A DNA stretch of 64,000 bases from Crocosphaera chwakensis CCY0110 (GCF_000169335.1 NZ_AAXW01000004.1:62001-126000), one strand, 5' to 3'; positions 6,937 through 16,096 are shown, numbered from the stretch's first letter. Program-made: numbers and translations. The notes: generated by a model not told the origin, from the sequence alone.

Positions 6937-9894
6937 TTAATCTTCTTTGTAAGCGTCCATTCCTTCGCAAGAACAAACTAGGTTTCTGTCTCCGTAAGCG
7001 TTATCAATACGTCCGACGACTGGCCAAAACTTATATTCTTTTGTCCAAGGCGCAGGATAAGCTGCTTTTTCACGGGAATAAGGACGTTCCCAGTCTCCGC
7101 AAATTACTGCTTGTGCCGTATGGGGAGCATTTTTCAGAGGGTTATTGTTTGGATCGATTGTACCATTTGCGATCGCATCAACTTCATGATAAATAGTAAT
7201 CATAGCATCACAAAAACGGTCTAACTCATCCAAGTCTTCGCTTTCAGTAGGTTCTACCATCATTGTACCAATAACAGGCCAAGACACCGTAGGCGCATGG
7301 AAACCAAAGTCCATCAACCGTTTAGCAATGTCATCTACTTCTACCCCTGCTTGCTTTTTCAAGGGACGTAAATCAATGATACATTCATGAGCAACACAAC
7401 CGGATGCACCTTTGAACAAGATAGGATAGTAGTCAGCTAAACGAGAAGCCATATAGTTGGCGTTGAGAATAGCCACTTTTGTTGCGTCAGTCAGCCCTTT
7501 TTCCCCCATCATAGCGATGTACATCCAGGAAATGGCCAGGATACTAGAACTACCCCAAGGGGCTGCGGAAATGGCTCCTATAGATGTTTCTACGTTACCA
7601 TTACTGTCGGGGTTGGTGTATTTTTCTATGTTAGTTGTAGGAAGAAAGGGGATTAAATGTTCTTTTACGCCGATGGGGCCCATTCCTGGACCACCACCCC
7701 CATGAGGGATACAGAAGGTTTTATGCAGGTTGAGGTGGCAAACATCGGCCCCAAAATCAGCCGGACGACATAACCCGACTTGAGCGTTCATATTAGCTCC
7801 ATCCATATAAACTTGTCCACCGTGACGATGAATGATGTTACAAATATCGATAATTCCTTCTTCAAATACTCCGTGAGTGGAAGGATAAGTTACCATCAAA
7901 GCCCCTAAGTTTTCGGCGTGTTTTTCGGCTTTTTTCTCTAAGTCTGCAATATCAATATTCCCATCTTTATCACATTTAACTGCTACGACTTTCATTCCTG
8001 ACATTACTGCACTAGCAGGGTTTGTCCCGTGTGCTGATTCAGGAATTAAGCAGATATTTCGGTTTGTTTCTCCTCGACTTTCATGATATTGGCGAATCAC
8101 TTGTAACCCTGCATATTCGCCTTGAGAACCAGCATTAGGTTGTAAAGAAATACCGTCAAATCCTGTTATCTCTCCTAACCATTCTTCTAACTGTTGGAAA
8201 AGAATTTGATAGCCTTCAGTTTGAGATAAAGGGGCAAAAGGATGAAGTTTTCCAAACTCAGGCCAAGTGACTGGCATCATCTCAGCTGCTGCGTTTAGTT
8301 TCATGGTACATGATCCTAGAGGAATCATGGAGGTATTTAACGCTAAATCTTTGTTTTCTAATTGATGTAAATAACGCAGTAATTCACTTTCAGAATGATG
8401 CTGGTTAAAAACAGGATCAGTTAAATAGTTTGAAGTCCGTTTGAAGAAGATAGGAAAGTCAAAATTAACTTGCTGTACTATTTCTTTAACAGTAAAAGGT
8501 AATTCATCTTTTGCTGCAAAAATTTGCCATAATTCAATTACATCATGAACGGTAGTGGTTTCATCTAAGCTAATACATAAAACTCCTTCTTTATATAATC
8601 TTAGATTTATTTTCCGTTCTGCTGCTGCTTTAATTACCGCTTTTGCACTCGCATCACCCACCCCAACTTTAACGGTATCAAAGAAGGGTTCGTCATTGAT
8701 AGTATAACTTAATTTGTTTAATCCCTTGGCTAAAATTACGGTTAATTTGTGTATTCTTTGAGCAATATTTTTGATCCCTTTTGCGCCATGATATACGCCA
8801 TACATTCCAGCAATAACTGCTAGTAAGACTTGCGCTGTACAGATGTTGCTAGTTGCTTTTTCACGACGAATATGTTGTTCTCTGGTTTGCAATGCTAATC
8901 TTAAAGCAGGGTTTCCTTGTGCATCCTTAGAGACTCCCACAATACGCCCTGGAATCTGGCGTTTATAGGCTTCTTTCGTAGCGAAATAGGCTGCATGAGG
9001 TCCACCGTATCCCAAAGGTACGCCGAAGCGTTGGGTGCTGCCTACGGCGATATCTGCGCCAAATTCTCCAGGGGGTGTTAAGAGTGCTAAACTCAAGGGG
9101 TCAGCAGCAACAGTAACTACTGCACCCTGATCGTGTGCCGTTTCAATAAAGGTGCGATAATCATAAAGACTGCCATCGGTAGCTGGATATTGTAATAATG
9201 CGCCAAAAATCTCCGTATCGAAATCAAAAAAGCGATGATCGGCAATAATCAACTCAATATCTAAAGGATAAGCTCTTGTTTTAATAACTTCAATGGTTTG
9301 GGGGTGACAATGGGAGTCTACAAAAAAAGCATTTGCCTTTTTGTTCTTACATAAACCATAACTCATGCTCATAGCTTCTGCTGCTGCTGTGCCTTCATCT
9401 AATAAGGAAGCGTTAGCAATTTCGAGTCCAGTTAGCTCTACTATCATGGTTTGATAGTTTAACAGAGCTTCTAGTCTTCCTTGGGCAATTTCCGCTTGAT
9501 ATGGAGTATAAGCCGTGTACCAACCAGGGTTTTCTAAGATATTGCGTTGAATGACTGGGGGAGTAATACAGTCATAATAACCCATGCCAATATAGGAGCG
9601 AAATATCTGATTTTTAGAAGCAATAGACTTTAATTGAGCTAACGCTGCATATTCGCTTTGTGCTTCAGGTAAATTTAAAGGTTTGCTTAGGCGGATGGCT
9701 TTAGGTACTGCTGCATCCATCAATTGGTCTAAAGTAGAAAAGCCTAGCACTTTGAGCATTTTATCAACTTCTTGGCTATTGGGACCAATATGGCGATCGC
9801 TAAATCTATCAGTAGGGGAAAGTATATTATCTAGATTAGAGGTTATATTATCGTTGGTTTGAGTTTGATTTGCTGTAATATCCAAGTTAGGCAT
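6937..9894 (-). CDS. gcvP: Glycine dehydrogenase (decarboxylating), P-protein
   Basis: This 985-residue protein is the full-length P-protein of the glycine cleavage system. It decarboxylates glycine with pyridoxal phosphate and passes the aminomethyl group to the H-protein; in cyanobacteria this serves photorespiratory 2-phosphoglycolate recycling and one-carbon supply. The PLP lysine lies in NLHKTFCIPHGGGGPGMGP at about residue 725. Both halves of the ancestral duplication are present, with FSDRHIGP near the N-terminus and SNICTAQ in the first half. No other gcv gene is in the window. Confidence 0.98.
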   Translation of the reverse strand: MPNLDITANQTQTNDNITSNLDNILSPTDRFSDRHIGPNSQEVDKMLKVLGFSTLDQLMDAAVPKAIRLSKPLNLPEAQSEYAALAQLKSIASKNQIFRSYIGMGYYDCITPPVIQRNILENPGWYTAYTPYQAEIAQGRLEALLNYQTMIVELTGLEIANASLLDEGTAAAEAMSMSYGLCKNKKANAFFVDSHCHPQTIEVIKTRAYPLDIELIIADHRFFDFDTEIFGALLQYPATDGSLYDYRTFIETAHDQGAVVTVAADPLSLALLTPPGEFGADIAVGSTQRFGVPLGYGGPHAAYFATKEAYKRQIPGRIVGVSKDAQGNPALRLALQTREQHIRREKATSNICTAQVLLAVIAGMYGVYHGAKGIKNIAQRIHKLTVILAKGLNKLSYTINDEPFFDTVKVGVGDASAKAVIKAAAERKINLRLYKEGVLCISLDETTTVHDVIELWQIFAAKDELPFTVKEIVQQVNFDFPIFFKRTSNYLTDPVFNQHHSESELLRYLHQLENKDLALNTSMIPLGSCTMKLNAAAEMMPVTWPEFGKLHPFAPLSQTEGYQILFQQLEEWLGEITGFDGISLQPNAGSQGEYAGLQVIRQYHESRGETNRNICLIPESAHGTNPASAVMSGMKVVAVKCDKDGNIDIADLEKKAEKHAENLGALMVTYPSTHGVFEEGIIDICNIIHRHGGQVYMDGANMNAQVGLCRPADFGADVCHLNLHKTFCIPHGGGGPGMGPIGVKEHLIPFLPTTNIEKYTNPDSNGNVETSIGAISAAPWGSSSILAISWMYIAMMGEKGLTDATKVAILNANYMASRLADYYPILFKGASGCVAHECIIDLRPLKKQAGVEVDDIAKRLMDFGFHAPTVSWPVIGTMMVEPTESEDLDELDRFCDAMITIYHEVDAIANGTIDPNNNPLKNAPHTAQAVICGDWERPYSREKAAYPAPWTKEYKFWPVVGRIDNAYGDRNLVCSCEGMDAYKED

Positions 9895-10188
9895 ATCAAT
9901 GATGATGGTTTTTCTTATTTAGGGTGTCACAAATGAGCGTCTTGGCTCCTTATTGTAATCTTTTGTAACAATAATCTGCAATATTTATTCAATATTATGA
10001 TTAAGATTTATTTTTTTGTCTATAACAAATGAAAGGTAGGCAAGATAAAAATAGGCCAACAATTATTAATATTAATGCTTCTTTGCCCACCCCACAAATA
10101 TCATAATTTCTGATATTTTTTGAATAATATCATCATACTAAATAACTAAAAACTATTTTATTCTTCCTCTTCTTATCACTCTATAGCA
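9895..10188. other. Intergenic region upstream of gcvP
   Basis: About 290 AT-rich bases separate gcvP from the transposase remnant. They must contain the gcvP promoter. I found no convincing glycine riboswitch fold, no ORF with a ribosome site and no strong hairpin. Confidence 0.4.
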
Positions 10189-10551
10189 CTACGCAAAAAC
10201 GTTAGGACAGTTTCTAAAGGCAGCATCTACACATTCTCTAACTGTTTCAAACTTAGGTAACATTTGTTTCATCCAAGTTTTTAAAACAGACCACCCATTT
10301 TCAATTTTGTTTAAATCTGGAGAGTAAGCACATAGTTCACATCCAGCTTCTTCTACAATTTCTTGAATAATTTTTCCCTTATGAAAAGTGGCATTATCTA
10401 CAATAATGATATCTCCTAGTTCTAATTGAGGAATTAGACTTTGAGATAACCAAGCTTCAAATAAACTTTTATTACATCCTCCCTCAAAAATTAAAGGAGC
10501 AAAGATTTTTCCCTCTTTTAAAGCACCAAATATGAAAATAGCTCTTTTCCA
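10189..10551 (-). pseudogene. IS630-type transposase, C-terminal remnant
   Basis: The minus-strand frame encodes about 120 residues of the DDE domain of an IS630/Tc1-like transposase. Visible blocks are IFIFGALKEGKIFAPLIFEGG, then IIIVDNATFHKG with the second catalytic Asp, then CAYSPDLNKIENGWSVLK with the final acidic residue. An in-frame TAA at 10552-10554 closes the 5' side and there is no start codon, so the N-terminal half is lost. Terminal repeats of the original IS are not obvious. Confidence 0.85.
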
Positions 10552-10578
10552 TTAGTGTAGCTAGAAAAGAGCTATTTT
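10536..10578 (-). terminator. 15-bp perfect inverted repeat, terminator-like
   Basis: AAAATAGCTCTTTTC at 10536-10550 and GAAAAGAGCTATTTT at 10564-10578 are perfect inverted repeats around a 13-base loop. On the minus strand the hairpin follows the 23-codon ORF at 10618-10689 by about 40 bases and ends in a T-rich stretch, so it is a plausible intrinsic terminator. It also overlaps the broken 5' edge of the IS630 remnant. Confidence 0.65.
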
Positions 10579-10617
10579 AATTAAGACTATATTACACACA
10601 CATTGCCCCATGAAGAG

Positions 10618-10689
10618 CTAATTATTGTGAAGCAAAAAATCTACTATAAAGGTTCCGGCTAAGATTAAAGAAAGTGAAATAAGTTCCAT
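10618..10689 (-). CDS. 23-residue hydrophobic micro-protein (candidate)
   Basis: A 23-codon ORF (MELISLSLILAGTFIVDFLLHNN) is preceded by a perfect AGGAG ribosome site at 10697-10701 with seven-base spacing and followed by a strong hairpin terminator at 10536-10578. The product is one hydrophobic helix with a short charged end, like small thylakoid or stress-response membrane peptides. It does not match PetN, PetL, PsbT, PsbM or PsaM as I know them. The combination of signals makes chance less likely, but expression is unproven. Confidence 0.5.
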   Translation of the reverse strand: MELISLSLILAGTFIVDFLLHNN

Positions 10690-11021
10690 GGGGTTGCTCC
10701 TGCTCAAACTAAACGAAAGACATTTATTATTTTTTGGAAATCAGCTAGTGCGATCTCACTTATACACTTTATCTTAAGAAAATTCCTTCCTCTGCACTTC
10801 CCCCAGGTAGCTCACCCATTTGGGTTAATTGTTTTACGAGAAATTGCTGAACCCATTACCTTCAATTGTAACAAATTATTACTCAGTCTAATAACTGATG
10901 ACTGATAACCTGTTGTGGATTTAAAATTCTCATTTATCAGATTAGTACAAACGATTAAACCTTTTCTCTCTATTCACCTACAGTCTGAACTGGAGGTTTA
11001 GATACTTAACAACTTAACTGC
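10690..11021. other. Intergenic region upstream of micro-ORF and downstream of lepB
   Basis: About 330 bases. The left part carries the ribosome site and presumably the promoter of the micro-ORF at 10618-10689. The right part has the ACTGATGACTGATAACC filler type common after cyanobacterial genes. No further ORF or RNA is supported. Confidence 0.35.
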
Positions 11022-12077
11022 TTACCGATAACTGTCTAATGATTGTATCCTTTTCGGTGGCCAGCCAATTTTATAAGCTTGACCAACAATCACATCTTTA
11101 GGTAAAAGTCCCCAGACATGGGAGTCAAAGCTATCATTACGATTATCCCCTAAAACTAAATAATAGTTAGCAGGAACGATCATAGATTCCAACTGATATT
11201 GGGGTGATTCTGCAATATAGGGTTCTTGAATCGGTGTATTATTCAAATAAACTTGACCTTGTTGGATTTTTACCTTTTTGCCTGGTGTAGCAATAACCCG
11301 TTTTATATAATAATCTGATACGTCAGGATCAGCTTTTTTGATGTTTTCTGAGGGAGTAAAAACCACAATATCTCCTATTTTTGGCCCATAATCAGGGTAT
11401 TTTTTCACAAAAACAATATCATTTATTTGTAATGTAGGTTGCATTGAGTTACTGGGAATGAGAAATTTATCAAAGCGTTTTTCTAACCATTGTGGATAAT
11501 AATTAACCATCACTCCTAAGATAAAGATAATTCCTGTCATAATGGCAATTAACAACCCTCTCCTATCCCTATGTTTCTGAGGAAAAATTAGGTAAGTATG
11601 ATAAATCGTTAAAGAGGTTATCAAAGGACTGAACAATAATAAGTTAGAATACAGATCATCAATTCCCATTACAATTAAACTAGCGGTTAATATTAGTAGG
11701 CCAATGATAGATTTTTGGAGATAAAGATGACCTAATCCTGGTAAAATTCGGGTGATAAAAATAGCAAACCAAACATTCTTATGTTTACGAGGTATTTTTT
11801 CTAGGTTAGGATCATTTCTCTGTTTATAAATACTAAGATGAGCTTCTATTAAACTACTAAAGTAGAAGATAATTGTAATTCCTAAACAAATTAAACCAGT
11901 GACAGTATTTCCCTTCGCTGCAAAAATATGCCAAACTGTCAGTACTAACCAAAGAATTTGACCATTAAAAAATAAAAATCCTTGTAAGTAATTGCCAGCA
12001 TAAAACTGACCTAGTCCAGGAAAAAACATGGATAAATTAACAGCCAACCAAGGATCTTTATTATAATTTTTATACAC
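11022..12077 (-). CDS. lepB: Signal peptidase I with N-terminal multi-span extension
   Basis: The 351-residue protein ends in a type I signal peptidase domain that removes Sec and Tat signal peptides at the membrane. The catalytic Ser is at about 211 in SNSMQPTL, the general-base Lys at about 259 in YYIKRVIATPG, and the GDNRNDSFDSHVWG box follows. Unlike a standard cyanobacterial LepB of about 200 residues, it carries about 185 extra N-terminal residues with several membrane helices and two copies of an FPGLGQFYAGN-like motif (near 19 and 112), resembling TM2/DUF5683 segments. Residue 1 is preceded by no clear ribosome site. Confidence 0.9.
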   Translation of the reverse strand: MYKNYNKDPWLAVNLSMFFPGLGQFYAGNYLQGFLFFNGQILWLVLTVWHIFAAKGNTVTGLICLGITIIFYFSSLIEAHLSIYKQRNDPNLEKIPRKHKNVWFAIFITRILPGLGHLYLQKSIIGLLILTASLIVMGIDDLYSNLLLFSPLITSLTIYHTYLIFPQKHRDRRGLLIAIMTGIIFILGVMVNYYPQWLEKRFDKFLIPSNSMQPTLQINDIVFVKKYPDYGPKIGDIVVFTPSENIKKADPDVSDYYIKRVIATPGKKVKIQQGQVYLNNTPIQEPYIAESPQYQLESMIVPANYYLVLGDNRNDSFDSHVWGLLPKDVIVGQAYKIGWPPKRIQSLDSYR

Positions 12078-12111
12078 TAATTTGAATAATTATTAGGTAA
12101 TTTTTGAGAAA

Positions 12112-13512
12112 TTATTTCTTATCAGGTAAGTTTCTTGGGGGAATTTCTCGACCTTGATAAAATTGCTTTTCCAGCCGATTTAAACCTAACCAGATAATTA
12201 CACCCAAAGGCACAGTTCCACTTAATGATATCATACCCCAAAGAGAAGGATGATCAAAAGTTAATAATAAAATAACAATTAATGACCAGATCAAAGAAGT
12301 AGCGACCGAAACTCCTATTTTAATTCGTTGTATATTCTTTAAAGCAGTACGACAACTACTACAATCTTTAGTATGGGAATGATAGCGATCAAGCAAAGTT
12401 TCGGAGGATAATGCGGGACTTAGGGGCTGTTCTGGGAATAACTGTGCTTGATATTGATTAATCCAACTGTGTAATTGAAAGACAAACAAATCGGCTTTTG
12501 TCGGTAAATAAAAGGCTTTAGAAACGTTAGAACTTCCTCCTTTTTTTTCCAAGTAACGTTCTTGATAATGTAAGAAAATTTGATCATCTTCTAACACTCC
12601 ATTTTGTCCAATATGGGAATACCAACGGGGGGTTAAGTTAATGAAGAATTTAGGAATAGGTGAACAAAATTTGAAGGGAAAACGAGCAAATAAACGACAT
12701 TTTCCTTTACTAATGGGAGTCGCATAAACAACCGTCAGGGTTCTACCAAATTGTTTAGATGTGAGATCATGGTACATCATTCCAGGGGCAAAAAAGTGGG
12801 TGGTTTGTTTTCCTAAAGTTCCTTTTCGGGGTCCTTCTTCCCAGACTCCTTTAAACCCCCATTTTCCTGATTCAACTACTTCTAAGTCTACGGGAGAAAC
12901 ATTGGAACGGTTGCCCACACTTTTATGATGAGTGTAAGGAATATGACTCGAATCTAATACATTTTCCATTAAGGTTAAAGCATCATAAGGAATATCTCTA
13001 AAGGTATTTAGACAAACCCATTCCCTGGAGCTTTCTTCCAAAACATCTACTAAAGGAATAGGGGTTTTTGCTGCATTTTCTGTCTTCCCTGCATAGACAA
13101 ATAATAACCCTTGCGCTACTTTAGTAGAATAGGTGTTAACGGATGCTCTAGGAGATTGTTCTGCGTTTCCTTCTGGCTTTTGTTGGGGAATTACTTCACA
13201 GTTTCCTTGTCCTGAAAATGCCCATCCATGATAGGGACATTCTAAACAACCTGACTCGTTAATTCTACCTTCTGATAAAGGGGCTAAACGATGGGGACAC
13301 TGATCGTCAAAGACACACCACTGACTATTTTTTTTATCCCACCAAATAACAATATTTTTCTCTAATAAAGTGAATGATGTGGGTTTGGTTTTGTCTAAAT
13401 CTTCGATATAATGAACAGGATACCAAACCTCTTTCCAGTCAAACTGATCAGGATCATTTCCTCCTATAATTAAAGGATTTTCTTGGGAAGTAAGGGTTTT
13501 ATTAATAGTCAT
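12112..13512 (-). CDS. Rieske non-heme iron oxygenase, PAO/Lls1-like
   Basis: The 466-residue protein has an N-terminal Rieske [2Fe-2S] centre (Cys72, His74, Cys92, His95 in CPHRLAPLSEG and CPYHGWAF) and a mononuclear iron site (LMENVLDSSHIPYTHH, His190 and His195), then a PAO domain. The C-terminal 110 residues contain a CSSC motif and two membrane helices. This is the arrangement of pheophorbide a oxygenase, Tic55 and Lls1-type proteins of chloroplasts and their cyanobacterial relatives. The likely role is oxidation of a tetrapyrrole or other ring substrate at a membrane; the substrate is unknown. Confidence 0.9.
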   Translation of the reverse strand: MTINKTLTSQENPLIIGGNDPDQFDWKEVWYPVHYIEDLDKTKPTSFTLLEKNIVIWWDKKNSQWCVFDDQCPHRLAPLSEGRINESGCLECPYHGWAFSGQGNCEVIPQQKPEGNAEQSPRASVNTYSTKVAQGLLFVYAGKTENAAKTPIPLVDVLEESSREWVCLNTFRDIPYDALTLMENVLDSSHIPYTHHKSVGNRSNVSPVDLEVVESGKWGFKGVWEEGPRKGTLGKQTTHFFAPGMMYHDLTSKQFGRTLTVVYATPISKGKCRLFARFPFKFCSPIPKFFINLTPRWYSHIGQNGVLEDDQIFLHYQERYLEKKGGSSNVSKAFYLPTKADLFVFQLHSWINQYQAQLFPEQPLSPALSSETLLDRYHSHTKDCSSCRTALKNIQRIKIGVSVATSLIWSLIVILLLTFDHPSLWGMISLSGTVPLGVIIWLGLNRLEKQFYQGREIPPRNLPDKK

Positions 13513-13751
13513 GATAAGTATGTCAAAAAAATAAAGTTAACTGTAAAATTAGGAGCCAGGAGTTCCTCACTCCGTTCCAGTTCTATCGCACAGAAGTGAG
13601 AAGAAAAGAATATTTTTGATTTTTCTTAGCATAGTTTTGTTCATTTATGTTCAACTATTGGATAAACAGTCAAAAAATAATAGTTTTCTGTTTTGAAGTT
13701 GAAGGCGTAAACTAAATTACATTGTAACAAAATGTAAATAAATTAATCATT

Positions 13752-13919
13752 ATGAGTCTAATAACAACAACAGACGCAGCTAAAACCGCTTTAAGAAACG
13801 CTTTGAAACAATATGACGGAGACGTTAAACACGAAGCAGTCAAAAGCAAGATTGAACCTGTGTCAACTTAATCCTACCGTTGCACCAGCCCACAGCGATC
13901 GCTTATTTAGTGGTAAGTG
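13752..13919 (+). pseudogene. PAP/fibrillin family gene fragment, frameshifted and truncated
   Basis: The ATG frame at 13752 gives MSLITTTDAAKTALRNALKQ... and stops after 39 codons. From about 13857 another frame continues as LCQLNPTVAPAHSDRLFSGK, the usual next block of cyanobacterial fibrillin (plastid lipid-associated) proteins, which bind lipids or quinones at thylakoids. Similarity ends abruptly near 13915 after FSGK, where homologues continue with a WLLIS-type segment. The gene is therefore both frameshifted and cut by unrelated DNA. Confidence 0.65.
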
Positions 13920-14071
13920 TCTTTTCGCTTGTAATCTTCAAACTTTTGTCCTAAAAAGAACTCAATGGCGTTAATCTTGCTCTGTAACTTCTTTTGATGG
14001 TTCCTTCTGACTTCTGAATCTTTTAACCATCGTCTTTCTAACTCTTTAAAGACTTTCGTTGGGGCATTGGT

Positions 14072-14488
14072 ATGGAAGCTTTGGTGTTGATGAAAGTGTA
14101 TCCATTTGAGAAGTTCTTAGTTAATGGTTTCCCTGTGGTTGAATGGGTAGAGACCCCTAACAATGGCAAACAGAAACGCCACCGCAGTTTACAGCAGTTT
14201 GAATCCTATTTAGGCTTATCCCGTCGTATTGAGCAATCAGGGGATAAAGAATCTGTGAAATGGTTTAACTCTCGACTAATGCGATCGCACTTTTATATAT
14301 GGTACGTGACTCGTATTTGTCCTCAACCACCCCGTCGCCTTGATACAGAAATAGGGAAAAAATTAGGCAATAAATGGGACACCATGAAGACCAAAAAGAA
14401 AGCTAAGGTTAAGGATGGTATAATCCGTTTATGCTTCTATGCCACTCGCCTGCTGTTTAACGAACTCAAACATAACATCGTCTTTTAG
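14072..14488 (+). CDS. Unrecognised 138-residue protein in an inserted block
   Basis: The ORF encodes a basic 138-residue protein (ETPNNGKQKRHRS near the N-terminus, KKLGNKWDTMKTKKKAKVKD near the C-terminus). I do not recognise it. The basic character and position between a truncated gene and a hairpin suggest a mobile-element origin. A coiled-coil-like minus-strand frame without a start codon (13907-14116, containing KVFKELERRWLKDSEVRRNH) overlaps its beginning, so which strand was originally coding is uncertain. Confidence 0.35.
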   Translation: MEALVLMKVYPFEKFLVNGFPVVEWVETPNNGKQKRHRSLQQFESYLGLSRRIEQSGDKESVKWFNSRLMRSHFYIWYVTRICPQPPRRLDTEIGKKLGNKWDTMKTKKKAKVKDGIIRLCFYATRLLFNELKHNIVF

Positions 14489-14500
14489 TACAAAATCTTG

Positions 14501-14526
14501 AACCCCCCAAGACAATATGGGGGGTT
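14501..14526. terminator. GC-rich hairpin AACCCCCC/GGGGGGTT
   Basis: AACCCCCC at 14501-14508 pairs with GGGGGGTT at 14519-14526 around a 10-base loop. It lies just after the stop at 14488. There is little U run afterwards, so it may be the end of the inserted block or a terminator. Confidence 0.5.
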
Positions 14527-14653
14527 AGTTATTGCCAAAAGTTCGGGGTAGACAGATAATAAAGCTAATTTTGAGCAAAAAATCTGATAGTTTGATCTCA
14601 GTGTTGACTATCAATTCATCTTTTTTTAGGAGAACTCCAGGAAAAATCTCATT

Positions 14654-14842
14654 ATGTCTATTATCTTTCAACTTGTCTTAACTGCTCTCGTTTTCTTTTC
14701 CTTTGTCATGGTGGTTGCGGTTCCCGTTGCTTATGCTTCTCCCCAAAACTGGGATCAGTCTAAGCCTTTATTGTATGTTGGGTCTGCCATTTGGATCGGC
14801 TTAGTGTTGTTAGTGGCTGTTTTAAACTTCCTAGTAGTTTAA
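14654..14842 (+). CDS. psbZ: Photosystem II protein PsbZ (Ycf9)
   Basis: The 62-residue protein is PsbZ, a two-helix subunit at the edge of photosystem II that stabilises the core with its antenna or PSII supercomplexes. The sequence begins MSIIFQLVLTALVFFSFVMV, has the conserved PVAYASPQNWDQSK loop between helices, and ends LNFLVV. The length is exactly that of the family. AGGAG lies before the ATG. A strong intrinsic terminator follows at 14864-14900, separating it from ribH; this gene order is common in cyanobacteria. Confidence 0.98.
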   Translation: MSIIFQLVLTALVFFSFVMVVAVPVAYASPQNWDQSKPLLYVGSAIWIGLVLLVAVLNFLVV

Positions 14843-14863
14843 TAATTATCCCACAGCATCATG

Positions 14864-14900
14864 CCCCATCTTTAGCTATGCTTAGAGATGGGGATTTTTT
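14864..14900 (+). terminator. Intrinsic terminator after psbZ
   Basis: CCCCATCT at 14864-14871 pairs with AGATGGGG at 14886-14893, followed directly by a run of T. This is a classic Rho-independent terminator for psbZ. Confidence 0.9.
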
Positions 14901-14924
14901 TGTAGAACATTTCAAGCTAAGATT

Positions 14925-15476
14925 ATGACCATTTTTGAGGGAACCTTTACCCAAGATCCATCCGCTTTGCGTTTTGCCATTGTCATTGGTCGTTTTAATG
15001 ATTTAGTGACGGATAAACTCTTAGGGGGATGTCAAGACTGTTTAAAGCGTCATGGCATTGATGTTAACCCCCACGGAACTCAAGTGGACTATGTGTGGGT
15101 TCCTGGCAGTTTTGAAGTTCCCCTAGTAGCTCGTCAATTAGCCTTATCGGGCAATTATGATGCTATTATCTGTTTAGGGGCAATTATTCGAGGGCATACC
15201 CCCCATTTCGATTACGTTGCAGCAGAAGCAGCTAAAGGGATCGCAGCAGTTGGCTTTCAAACAGGAACCCCAGTAGTGTTTGGCATTTTAACCACCGATA
15301 CCATGCAGCAAGCTTTAGAAAGAGCAGGAATTAAGAGTAATTTAGGCTGGAATTATGCTCTAAATGCCCTAGAAATGGCGAGTTTAATGGGCCAGTTACA
15401 GGGCAAAGTAACACCGAATAATTCTCAAGCGTCTTTACCCGTATCTCAAATGAAAAACCCTATGATTTCGGAATAA
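14925..15476 (+). CDS. ribH: 6,7-dimethyl-8-ribityllumazine synthase
   Basis: The 183-residue protein condenses 5-amino-6-ribitylaminouracil with dihydroxybutanone phosphate, the penultimate step of riboflavin synthesis. Family motifs are FAIVIGRFN near the start, VPGSFEVP, then CLGAIIRGHTPHFDYVAAEAAKGI with the catalytic His, and FGILTTDTMQQA. The C-terminal tail of about 25 residues after LQGK is longer than usual. Lumazine synthases assemble as pentamers or icosahedra. Confidence 0.97.
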   Translation: MTIFEGTFTQDPSALRFAIVIGRFNDLVTDKLLGGCQDCLKRHGIDVNPHGTQVDYVWVPGSFEVPLVARQLALSGNYDAIICLGAIIRGHTPHFDYVAAEAAKGIAAVGFQTGTPVVFGILTTDTMQQALERAGIKSNLGWNYALNALEMASLMGQLQGKVTPNNSQASLPVSQMKNPMISE

Positions 15477-15595
15477 GCTGAGTTTGAGGTTTGCAGTCTA
15501 GATTTGAGTGTTTTTTTTAGACTGGTAAGGAAAAATCGCCTTATATACAACTCAAGTTCAGAATAGATGTTGATCATTTCACTATTAAATGTTCT

Positions 15596-16096
15596 ATGTC
15601 AGATTTATATGTTTCTTGGGAAGAGTATCACCAGCATATTGAAACTTTAGCAGTGAAAATTTATCAATCTCAATGGCAATTTGATCAAATTGTTTGTATT
15701 GCTAAAGGAGGGTTAAGGGTTGGGGATATTCTCAGTCGTCTTTATGATATTCCTTTAGCGATCGCTGCTGCTGCTTCCTATGGGGGAGAAGATAATCGTT
15801 CCCGTGAAGAACTGATAATTGGTCAACATTTAGCCATGACTGATGAACAATTAGGATCTCGTGTTTTATTAGTGGATGATTTAGTAGATTCTGGGGTAAG
15901 CTTACAAGCAGTCTCTCAATGGTTGCATGATTATGCTTCCCCTATTCAAGAACTCCGTACTGCCGTTATTTGGTATAAAAGCTGTTCTCAGTTTCAACCC
16001 GATTATTATGTAGAATATTTGTCGAATAATCCCTGGATTCATCAACCTTTTGAACGTTACGAAACCATAAATCTAAAAGATTTATCTTCAACATAA
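15596..16096 (+). CDS. Phosphoribosyltransferase (purine PRTase-like)
   Basis: The 166-residue protein has a type I PRTase fold: CIAKGGLRVGDILSR as the PPi loop, the PRPP motif VLLVDDLVDSG near residues 89-99, and YGGEDNRSREE as part of the flexible loop. It resembles small xanthine/hypoxanthine phosphoribosyltransferases such as Gpt. The exact base cannot be assigned. It stands alone about 120 bases after ribH. Confidence 0.85.
   Translation: MSDLYVSWEEYHQHIETLAVKIYQSQWQFDQIVCIAKGGLRVGDILSRLYDIPLAIAAAASYGGEDNRSREELIIGQHLAMTDEQLGSRVLLVDDLVDSGVSLQAVSQWLHDYASPIQELRTAVIWYKSCSQFQPDYYVEYLSNNPWIHQPFERYETINLKDLSST

Noticed and set aside
9895..10188. Possible glycine riboswitch upstream of gcvP
   Set aside because: I could not find the conserved tandem aptamer core or any strong paired structure in this leader.
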